DNA from: Silvimonas sp.
GTDB lineage: Bacteria > Pseudomonadota > Gammaproteobacteria > Burkholderiales > Chitinibacteraceae
DNA: 9,618 nt
Direction of reading: 5' to 3'
Assembly: GCA_030151005.1 (NCBI GenBank)
Contig: JASLES010000512.1
Span: 1-9,618, forward strand
Every line of letters starts with the position of its first letter. Within the stretch, counting starts at the first letter, position 1. The translations under genes and the position numbers were made by a program. Below, piece by piece: positions 1 to 5,875 of the stretch. The notes beneath the pieces are model-generated. The model had not been told where the DNA came from. It was given only the letters and a program-made list of their open reading frames with translations, and ran no database searches.

Positions 1-306
1 CCACGCTTTGGTCGCCAGCGCGGAATCAAAACGGCGGCTGAAATCACTGAGCACCTGGTCGTAATACGCTTGGGTAAACGGTTGGCCAGTCAGCTCGGCA
101 ATGCGCTGGTCATTGCGCCAGAAGTACTCGCGCTTTTGTGCCGTCATCGCTTGACTGCCTTCTCCGGCAAACAGGCCGGTAGGCAAGAACTGCCATTGCA
201 CCTGGCCCGCCAGTGCGGCGGCCAGTTTTTCCAGTACGGGGTGGGCGGCGTAGCACCAACCGCACAAAGGATCGAACAGCAAAGTCAAAACAGGTTGCAC
301 AGCCAT
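1..306 (-). CDS. DsbA-family oxidoreductase, N-terminal part (cut by window edge)
   Basis: This is the first 102 residues of a thioredoxin-fold protein read on the minus strand from ATG at 306-304; the frame stays open to the window edge. A CGWC active-site motif lies at residues 15-18, right after a first beta strand (TLLFDPL). It is followed by a helix (HPVLEKLAAALA), then LPTGLFAGEGS and a WRNDQRIAELTGQPF stretch. This matches the cytoplasmic-type DsbA-like group of COG3531, predicted disulfide isomerases or thiol oxidoreductases. No signal peptide is visible, so a cytoplasmic location is inferred. The start is followed at once by the first strand and has only a weak GGAAA before it. The gene is divergent from a LysR regulator 100 bp away, a usual layout for a regulator and its target. 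The substrate is unknown and the C-terminal part is not seen. Confidence 0.85.
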   Translation of the reverse strand, partial: MAVQPVLTLLFDPLCGWCYAAHPVLEKLAAALAGQVQWQFLPTGLFAGEGSQAMTAQKREYFWRNDQRIAELTGQPFTQAYYDQVLSDFSRRFDSALATKAW

Positions 307-406
307 TTCCGGGTCAAATCACAGATGACGATCATTGTCGGGAAATGGATTGATCGGATAAAGCGGCTGATTGATAATTAACTGTTCACTTTTTGTTTAC
401 AAAACC
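307..406. promoter_or_regulatory. Divergent intergenic region with repeated GATTGAT
   Basis: This 100-bp gap separates the starts of the DsbA-like and LysR genes and must hold at least one promoter. The heptamer GATTGAT occurs at 348-354 and 369-375, exactly 21 bp apart (about two helical turns). An inverted ATGA-CGA-TCAT lies at 324-334. LysR proteins commonly bind such shared regions, but no box was confirmed and I could not assign convincing -35/-10 pairs. Confidence 0.4.
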
Positions 407-1327
407 ATGTCTGAATCGCTGAATCTGAACCGGATTGAACTCTTCGCTGCAGTGGCCGAGGCGGGCGGCTTTACCGCTGCGGCGGAACGTCTGGGCATGA
501 CCAAGGCGGGCCTGAGCCAGCAGATTGCGCGGCTGGAAGCCCAACTGGGCACCGCGCTGTTTGTGCGGACCACGCGCCGCGTTACGTTGACCGAGGCCGG
601 CGAGACATTGCTGCGAGATACCGCGCCGCTGATCCAGTCCTTGCATGACAGTGTGGCGCGACTGAACGGGGATATTGCCGTGCCGACCGGCACTTTGCGT
701 ATTACCGCACCAGCGGATCATGCGGCCAGTTTGCTGGCACCGGCACTGGCGGCGTTTGGTGATCTGTACCCGGATTTACAGATTGATTTACTGGCGACGG
801 ACGAAGTGCTGGACCTCGTCCGCGAACGCGTCGACGTGGCCATTCGCATGGGCTGGCTGCGAGACTCCAGCCTGCGGGCCACGCAGTTGGGGCGGTTTGA
901 ACAGTTTGCCGTGGCCTCGCCAGATTACCTGGCGCGTTCCGGCTTGCAGGCAAAACATCCCCGTGATCTGGTGGGAGAGCGCTGGCTGGTGCTGAGTTTA
1001 TTGTCTGCGCCGCTGACCTGGACTTTTGTGCACCCCGAGGGGGAGAACTGCACCATCCGCCTGCAACCCGCCATGCGCACGAGTACGCCAACGACAGCGC
1101 TGGTGCTGGCGCAGCATGGCGCCGGTGTGGTGGTGCTTGATGAGGGGACGGTCACGCCATCGTTAAAAGACGGCAGGTTGGTGCGCCTGTTGCCAGACTG
1201 GACTTTGCCGGCAGGTGGCATGTATGCGGTCTACCCGGATAGTCGACATGTGCCGGCCAAGGTTCGGGTATTTATTGCGTTCTTTCGGGACTGGCTGGCG
1301 GGCAAGCGACCGGTGCGGGCAGGCTAA
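407..1327 (+). CDS. LysR-family transcriptional regulator (CrgA-like group)
   Basis: The 306-aa product has the usual LysR length and layout. An N-terminal winged helix-turn-helix spans about residues 8-66 (NRIELFAAVAEAGGFTAAA, then LSQQIARLEAQLG and FVRTTRRVTLTEAG). A linker helix follows, and a periplasmic-binding-protein-like effector domain runs from about residue 90 (GTLRITAP). The effector domain contains DLVRERVDVAIRMGWLRDSSL, typical of the CrgA-like subgroup. I chose ATG 407 rather than an upstream TTG at 371 because the HTH begins at the normal distance from it. Its likely target is the divergent DsbA-like gene, by position only; the inducer is unknown. The TAA stop overlaps the stop end of recX by 4 bp, tail to tail, so there is no room for a dedicated terminator. 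Confidence 0.93.
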   Translation: MSESLNLNRIELFAAVAEAGGFTAAAERLGMTKAGLSQQIARLEAQLGTALFVRTTRRVTLTEAGETLLRDTAPLIQSLHDSVARLNGDIAVPTGTLRITAPADHAASLLAPALAAFGDLYPDLQIDLLATDEVLDLVRERVDVAIRMGWLRDSSLRATQLGRFEQFAVASPDYLARSGLQAKHPRDLVGERWLVLSLLSAPLTWTFVHPEGENCTIRLQPAMRTSTPTTALVLAQHGAGVVVLDEGTVTPSLKDGRLVRLLPDWTLPAGGMYAVYPDSRHVPAKVRVFIAFFRDWLAGKRPVRAG

Positions 1328-1848
1328 TCATCGAAGTGTTCGGAGTCGTCTTCTCCGCCCACCACCCGGTAGATCACGCCAGTACTGAAACCACGGGCAG
1401 CCAAAAAGCGTAGCTGCTTTGCCCGCTCTTTGGCGTCCTGTGGCGGCTGGCCAAATTTGCGCAACCACAGCGCCCGGGCCGTGGCGAATTCGTCGGTGTC
1501 CAGATTTTCCAGCGTCGTGCTGATGATGTCGCTGGCGACACCTTTCTGACGTAATTCAGCAACGAGACGCCGCGTGCCATAGCGTTGCGAGCGGTAATGC
1601 GCCCATTGCTCGGCAAAGCGCTCGTCAGAGAGCCATTTGCGTTGCTGGAAGTCATCCAGCAAGTCATCAAGAATCTGTTCTTCCGGACAATGCGGGCGCA
1701 GTTTGCGCCGTAGTTCTGCGCGCGAATATTCGCGGCGGGAAAGGAGTGCCAGCGCGCGATTGCGAAACAGGGCCGGATCAAACGGCACAGCGCCGTCCAT
1801 ATCTGGATCGGCGCTGGCAGATTCTTCAAAGATGTCGTCGTCGTGCAT
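1324..1848 (-). CDS. recX: RecX, regulatory protein of RecA
   Basis: The 174-aa product is a RecX family protein, close to the family's common size (E. coli 166 aa). RecX is a small all-helical cytoplasmic protein that binds RecA filaments and limits their growth. Recognisable blocks are RNRALALLSRREYSRAELRRKL (about residues 29-50), KWLSDERFAEQW with YRSQRYGTRRLVAEL (about 71-99) and the C-terminal RAKQLRFLAARGFS. The N-terminus is unusually acidic (DDDIFEE). It lies 24 bp after the recA stop on the same strand with no terminator between, so co-transcription with recA is likely. No good Shine-Dalgarno precedes the ATG at 1848, which suggests translation coupled to recA. An in-frame ATG at 1800 is a less likely start. 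Its 3' end overlaps the LysR gene by 4 bp. Confidence 0.93.
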   Translation of the reverse strand: MHDDDIFEESASADPDMDGAVPFDPALFRNRALALLSRREYSRAELRRKLRPHCPEEQILDDLLDDFQQRKWLSDERFAEQWAHYRSQRYGTRRLVAELRQKGVASDIISTTLENLDTDEFATARALWLRKFGQPPQDAKERAKQLRFLAARGFSTGVIYRVVGGEDDSEHFDD

Positions 1849-1872
1849 CAGGGTATGCAGCAGTCAGCGCGA

Positions 1873-2925
1873 TCAGCTTTCGAGTTCGAGTTCGTCATCC
1901 TGATTGCCGCCCATTTCAATCGGGGCGCTGGACAGCCCGATCTTTTCGCGGATTTTGGCAACAATTTCTGCGGCCACTTCCGGATTGTCTTTCAGGTACT
2001 GGCGGGAGTTTTCCAGACCCTGGCCGATCTTGTTGCCGTTGTAGCTATACCAGGCACCGGACTTTTCCACGATCTTGTGGGTCACGCCGTGCTCGACAAT
2101 TTCGCCCTCACGGCTGATGCCTTCGCCATACAGAATATCGAATGTGATCACGCGGAACGGAGGGGCAACCTTGTTCTTGGCAACCTTGACTTTGGTTTGG
2201 TTACCAATCACTTCTTCACCCTTCTTGACCGCGCCAATGCGGCGGATATCCAGACGGACAGACGCGTAGAACTTGAGCGCGTTACCACCGGTCGTGGTTT
2301 CCGGGCTTTGGCCAGGCATCATGGCGCCAATCTTCATGCGCAACTGGTTAATGAAGATCACAAGGGTGTTGGTGCGTTTGATGTTACCGGTCAGCTTGCG
2401 CAGCGCCTGGCTCATCAGACGGGCTTGCAGGCCGACGTGGGTGTCGCCCATTTCGCCTTCGATTTCTGCCTTGGGGACCAGTGCGGCGACCGAATCGACC
2501 ACGATGATGTCCACACCGCCAGAACGCACCAGCATGTCGGCGATTTCCAGCGCTTGTTCGCCGGTATCCGGCTGGGAAATCAGCATGTCAGAGACGTTGA
2601 CACCCAGTTTCTGGGCGTAGATCGGATCCAGCGCATTTTCAGCATCGATATACGCGGCAGTGCCACCAAGCTTCTGGATTTCTGCCACTACGTGCAGACA
2701 CAGCGTGGTTTTACCGGAGGATTCCGGCCCGAAGATTTCCACAATACGGCCGCGCGGCAGGCCGCCCACGCCCAGACCCAGGTCAAGGCCCAAAGAGCCG
2801 GTGGAGACAACCTGCAGATCGTTTTCGATCTGGTTGTCGCCCATCTTCATGATGGCGCCCTTGCCGAACTGCCGCTCGATTTGTGCCAGTGCGGCGGCAA
2901 GCGCCTTGCTCTTGTTGTCATCCAT
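1873..2925 (-). CDS. recA: RecA recombinase
   Basis: The 350-aa product is RecA, the ATP-dependent strand-exchange protein that also triggers LexA self-cleavage in the SOS response. Numbering matches E. coli up to the L2 loop: Walker A GPESSGKT at 66-73, catalytic Glu96 in DAEN, Walker B VVVDS region ending at Asp144, and Gln194. The C-terminus ends in an acidic run (QDDELELES), as expected for the inhibitory tail. The frame is open upstream to 3015, but ATG 2925 (MDDNKSKALAAAL) is the family's normal start, and the upstream codons cover the promoter. Only a weak AGG lies before it. Oddity: the L2 DNA-binding loop reads GAMMPGQSPETTTGG, two residues longer than E. coli GVMFGNPETTTGG and without the Phe at position 203. 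recX follows 24 bp downstream. A palindromic operator and a TATAAT box lie upstream. Confidence 0.98.
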   Translation of the reverse strand: MDDNKSKALAAALAQIERQFGKGAIMKMGDNQIENDLQVVSTGSLGLDLGLGVGGLPRGRIVEIFGPESSGKTTLCLHVVAEIQKLGGTAAYIDAENALDPIYAQKLGVNVSDMLISQPDTGEQALEIADMLVRSGGVDIIVVDSVAALVPKAEIEGEMGDTHVGLQARLMSQALRKLTGNIKRTNTLVIFINQLRMKIGAMMPGQSPETTTGGNALKFYASVRLDIRRIGAVKKGEEVIGNQTKVKVAKNKVAPPFRVITFDILYGEGISREGEIVEHGVTHKIVEKSGAWYSYNGNKIGQGLENSRQYLKDNPEVAAEIVAKIREKIGLSSAPIEMGGNQDDELELES

Positions 2926-2961
2926 GACGATCGACCTGTAGAGGAAATGTGTGGTGGCCGG

Positions 2962-2990
2962 ATTATAGAACAATTGTTCTACAGAAGAAA
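2962..2990 (-). promoter_or_regulatory. recA promoter
   Basis: On the minus strand a perfect TATAAT (-10) occupies 2967-2962, with a 17-bp spacer and a weak -35 candidate TTTCTT at 2990-2985. The ATG lies 36 bp downstream of the -10. A palindrome fills most of the spacer and overlaps the -10 by two bases, so a bound repressor would block RNA polymerase. A second, more distant TTGACA on the minus strand at 3028-3023 has no good -10 at the right distance. Confidence 0.65.
2966..2981. promoter_or_regulatory. Probable LexA operator of GAAC-N4-GTTC type at recA
   Basis: TAGAACAATTGTTCTA is a perfect 16-bp palindrome with core GAAC-AATT-GTTC, sitting in the recA promoter spacer. The half-sites fit the motif known for Bacillus-type LexA. 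They do not fit CTGT-N8-ACAG, the usual betaproteobacterial LexA box, which is absent from this region. The position over the recA -10 makes LexA the natural candidate. Binding itself is inferred. Confidence 0.6.
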
Positions 2991-3067
2991 AGCGTTGGGG
3001 ATAGCCGGTGTGCATTTGCGCATGTCAAAAAATGTGCTGCAAATGACTTGGTACGGCATCAAGCGTT

Positions 3068-3125
3068 GATGGCGTGGAGTCTGGCCTGAATCAAGTGTGA
3101 TTGTAACCGGTCCACGCCGTGGTCC
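3068..3125 (+). repeat. Overlapping inverted repeats upstream of dadA
   Basis: Two overlapping hairpin-capable repeats share one arm. GGCGTGGA at 3071-3078 pairs with TCCACGCC at 3111-3118 across a 32-nt loop. Alternatively CCACG at 3112-3116 pairs with CGTGG at 3118-3122 around a single base; the longer arms GGTCCACG/CGTGGTCC have one mismatch. They cannot form together. They may be an operator or a leader switch for dadA, or may be chance. A CATAAT at 3136-3141 is a possible -10, but I found no matching -35. Confidence 0.3.
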
Positions 3126-3170
3126 AGGATACATGCATAATTGCGCCTTCGGTACGGGAGGAACGGGCGG

Positions 3171-4445
3171 ATGCGGGTGGTCGTGTTAGGGGCAGGCATT
3201 GCAGGCGTGAGCTCCGCCTGGTTTCTGGCACGCGCCGGGCATGAAGTAACGGTGATCGAACGCGAACCCGCTGCGGGCCTGCAAACCAGCTTTGCCAACG
3301 GCGGCCAGATTTCCGTCTGCCACGCTGAACCCTGGGCCAATCCCAAAGCCCCCTGGAAGATACTCAAGTGGCTGGCCGAAGAAGATGCGCCATTGTTGTG
3401 GCGCCCCAGAGCGGATCACAACCAGTGGCGCTGGGGTTTGCGCTTTTTGCGCGAGTGCATGCCGGCGCGCGCACGGGCCAATCTGAAAAGCCTGGTGCGG
3501 CTGGGTTTATACAGCCGTACGCAATTGCAGGCTTTGCGTGCCGATCTCCACCTGGAATACGACGCGCTGACCCGCGGCATCTTGCATTACTACACCGATG
3601 AGCGCGAATTCGCCGCCGCCTTGCCAGCAGCGGAACATATGCGACAAACCGGGCTGGACCGGCAAGTGAAATCGGCGGCGGAGTGTCTGCTGATCGAACC
3701 GGCGCTGGCACATGCCCGCAAGGCCATTGTCGGCGGCACGTACACGCCCAGTGACGAATCCGGGGACGCGCACAAATTCACCCAGACCCTGGCTGCCCGC
3801 GCGGTGGCGGCCGGGGTGCGGTTCAGATACGGCACCGATGTGCTGCACCTGGATAGCGAAGACAGCTGCGAGGTCAAAGGCGCAGCGTTGCGCTGGCAGG
3901 ATGAAGACGGCGTGGTGCAGACGGAGCGCTGCAAGGCAGATGCGTATCTGGTCTGCATGGGCAGCTATAGCGCGCGTTTGCTGAGATCCGTCGGGATTAC
4001 GCTGGATGTCTACCCGGTCAAGGGCTATTCAGCCACCATCCCGGTGCGAGAGGGTGACCGCGCGCCAGAAGTCAGCCTGACAGATGACGGCCACAAACTG
4101 GTGCTTTCCCGCCTCGGTAACCGCTTTCGGGTGGCGGGGACGGCTGAGCTCAATGGCTATGATCTGAGTCTGAACCCGATCCGTTGTGCGGCGCTCCTCA
4201 AGCGCACCCAGGAGATGTTTCCGCACGCGGGCGATTACGCCAACGTCACCTTCTGGGCCGGGCTGCGACCCGCAACGCCAGGTAATCTGCCTTATATCGG
4301 CAGCACACGTTATTCCAATCTGTTCGTCAACACCGGGCATGGCACGTTGGGCTGGACCGAGGGCGCCGGCTCTGGTCATGCGGTGGCGGAGATCATGAGT
4401 GGCCGGCAACCCGAAGTGGACTATCCGTTTTGCACCGGTTTGTAA
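3171..4445 (+). CDS. dadA: D-amino acid dehydrogenase (FAD-dependent, small-subunit type)
   Basis: The 424-aa product matches DadA in length (E. coli 432 aa) and sequence. DadA oxidises D-amino acids, classically D-alanine, to 2-oxo acids and ammonia, passing electrons via FAD to the respiratory chain at the inner membrane. The N-terminus is a Rossmann dinucleotide fold: GAGIAG at residues 7-12 with the ribose-binding acidic residue Glu30. TSFANGGQIS, a DadA hallmark, follows. Near the C-terminus, WAGLRPATPGNLPYIG and NTGHGTLGWTEGAGSG form the second FAD-contact region. ATG 3171 was chosen over an upstream TTG at 3141 because a good Shine-Dalgarno GGGAGG lies about 10 nt before it and the Rossmann strand begins at once. 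No alanine racemase gene is in the window. It diverges from recA and converges on the DUF1615 gene with a single base between stops. Confidence 0.92.
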   Translation: MRVVVLGAGIAGVSSAWFLARAGHEVTVIEREPAAGLQTSFANGGQISVCHAEPWANPKAPWKILKWLAEEDAPLLWRPRADHNQWRWGLRFLRECMPARARANLKSLVRLGLYSRTQLQALRADLHLEYDALTRGILHYYTDEREFAAALPAAEHMRQTGLDRQVKSAAECLLIEPALAHARKAIVGGTYTPSDESGDAHKFTQTLAARAVAAGVRFRYGTDVLHLDSEDSCEVKGAALRWQDEDGVVQTERCKADAYLVCMGSYSARLLRSVGITLDVYPVKGYSATIPVREGDRAPEVSLTDDGHKLVLSRLGNRFRVAGTAELNGYDLSLNPIRCAALLKRTQEMFPHAGDYANVTFWAGLRPATPGNLPYIGSTRYSNLFVNTGHGTLGWTEGAGSGHAVAEIMSGRQPEVDYPFCTGL

Positions 4446-4446
4446 G

Positions 4447-5709
4447 TTACTTCAAACGGGTAAGGCAGTCCTGATAGCGGCCATCCACACGCTGGGCAAA
4501 CCAGGCTGTGGTGAGTTTGCGGGTGATCTTGGGGCTAATCAGCCGGATTTGCGGTAACGCTGCGCGTGGCACTGGTTTGCCGGCCGTTTTGTCGGCCAGG
4601 GCAAACACGCGGGTAAACGTCGCGGTTTTCTCAAAGGCCGCGTAACGCTCTTGTTTGATATCGGCCAGCATTTGCTGGCGCGTCAGCCCCAGTTTGCCTG
4701 CGAGTGAAAACAAAATGCGCTGGCTATCCGTCACGGTATTGGTGGGAGCCGCACCGTTGTAACTCACCAGATATCCGTCCGGCACCAGTTTTTGCCCGCT
4801 GATTTTAGCCAGAGCCACCTGCATGGCCGCGCTACGGCTGGCGTAGCGGCCGGCGTTGTAATCGGCAAAGCGATAGATCATATCCGGATAGCTGGTCGGG
4901 TATTGCAGTAAGTGCGCAGTCCCAAAGTAAACGCTCCCGCGCCGGGTAAACACTTCGTCTCTGAGGCTGCGCTGAATCTTGTAGGGATACGGCGAGACCT
5001 GCACATGGCCCTTGGCAAATTCCACACCAACCTGCATGGGCCCGCCAGTGCGGATGGGATTGTCGTCGGCAAACAGTTTGGGGCCGAAGGGTAGTTCCGT
5101 AATCATGTCTTCAAACAGCGCGTTCATCTGCCGTTCGGTTTTCAGCGCATCGATGCGTTCGTTATAGCTGCGGCCGTCTGGTGAGGATTTGGCAAAGGCC
5201 GCCTGCACCACAAGGCGTGGAATGCCAAATTTGTGAATGCGCTTGTCGATCTCCTTCCAGACGATCTCACCGAGCCCCGGCACAACAGGATCGCTCTGGA
5301 AACTGGATTCTTGCGCAATCACAGCAATGGAGGCGCAAAAGTAAGCCGGCGTGTAGGGGATTTTCAGCGTACTGAATGCAGTGAAGATATCCGTCGACCA
5401 TCCCGCCCGATCCGGGATGCCCGGCGGCAGCAGCGTGTTGAGCAACGCGCGGCCTGCCACGTCACCGCTGACCGCCTGGTTGGGTTGCAACGGAGCGGGC
5501 GTAGGCGCTGGCGTCACCCCTTGCGGGCTAGAGGCGCTGACCGGTGCCGAAGCCGGGGTAGACGCAGCCGGTGCGGATGCCGGTTCAGCCGGTGGGGCGG
5601 ACGCTTCAATGCGCTCTGGTACCGGCTCGACCGCATTGGCGGGGTCATCTGCCGCAATGGCAGGGGAAGCAAACAAGGCAGCAACAAGCGAGAAAAGAAC
5701 GGTACGCAC
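4447..5709 (-). CDS. Secreted DUF1615 protein, probable lytic transglycosylase-like enzyme
   Basis: From a GTG at 5709 the product is 420 aa. Residues 1-19 form a clean signal peptide (MRTVLFSLVAALFASPAIA), followed by an Ala/Pro/Ser-rich linker to about residue 80. The DUF1615 domain then begins at LLPPGIPDRAGW. Three features match the Slt-type lysozyme fold in order: AQES with candidate catalytic Glu134, GGPMQVG at 222-228 and YNAG at 284-287. DEVFTRRGSVYFG lies between the last two. A periplasmic peptidoglycan-cleaving role is inferred; the family is formally of unknown function. The frame is open to 6036, but longer starts would run into the divergent mipA gene. No good Shine-Dalgarno precedes the GTG. 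A GTG about 28 codons upstream would instead give a lipoprotein-like leader (LLFAAC). The stop is one base from the dadA stop. Confidence 0.8.
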   Translation of the reverse strand: MRTVLFSLVAALFASPAIAADDPANAVEPVPERIEASAPPAEPASAPAASTPASAPVSASSPQGVTPAPTPAPLQPNQAVSGDVAGRALLNTLLPPGIPDRAGWSTDIFTAFSTLKIPYTPAYFCASIAVIAQESSFQSDPVVPGLGEIVWKEIDKRIHKFGIPRLVVQAAFAKSSPDGRSYNERIDALKTERQMNALFEDMITELPFGPKLFADDNPIRTGGPMQVGVEFAKGHVQVSPYPYKIQRSLRDEVFTRRGSVYFGTAHLLQYPTSYPDMIYRFADYNAGRYASRSAAMQVALAKISGQKLVPDGYLVSYNGAAPTNTVTDSQRILFSLAGKLGLTRQQMLADIKQERYAAFEKTATFTRVFALADKTAGKPVPRAALPQIRLISPKITRKLTTAWFAQRVDGRYQDCLTRLK

Positions 5710-5875
5710 GGCAGGGACACAGGCAGCAAAAAGAAGCGCAAGCGTACCAAACTTGGGGCCAATCAACCATGACCGCACACCTGTCTTGATGCGATAACGG
5801 GTGCCGGGTTTGAACCTTTGGGGTTTGCAGTCTTGAATGAAGGTTTTGACGACAACAATATGGGATGGATACGCA
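5710..5875. promoter_or_regulatory. Divergent promoter region between DUF1615 gene and mipA
   Basis: These 166 bp separate the two starts I prefer. For mipA, TTGAAC at 5810-5815 and TTGAAT at 5833-5838 are 17 bp apart and could form a weak sigma-70 promoter. No clear promoter is visible for the minus strand. If the DUF1615 gene starts further upstream, this gap shrinks. Confidence 0.35.

Noticed and set aside
70..381. A 103-codon plus-strand frame at the left end
   Set aside because: It is antisense to the CGWC-containing DsbA-like gene and runs through the intergenic region; it has no recognisable domain.
2405..2430. A sequence resembling a Neisseria-type DNA uptake signal (TCAGACGGGC)
   Set aside because: It does not match the 10-base core exactly, lies inside a conserved recA segment and has no second copy that I can see in the window.
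3013..3045. Inverted repeat CATTTGC/GCAAATG upstream of the recA promoter
   Set aside because: The arms are only 7 bp and do not extend; they have no clear relation to either promoter, so chance is a sufficient explanation.
1843..3069. A 408-codon open frame on the plus strand, antisense to the whole of recA
   Set aside because: It mirrors the codon pattern of recA. It resembles no family and has no ribosome site, while the minus strand encodes an unmistakable RecA.
2926..3170. Canonical CTGT-N8-ACAG LexA box upstream of recA
   Set aside because: A CTGT is present on the minus strand next to the palindrome, but the base positions eight further on read TGTT, not ACAG.
5233..5797. Overlapping plus-strand open frames opposite the DUF1615 N-terminal region
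   Set aside because: They are Arg- and Ala-rich shadows of the Ala/Pro-rich linker on the minus strand and have no family resemblance.
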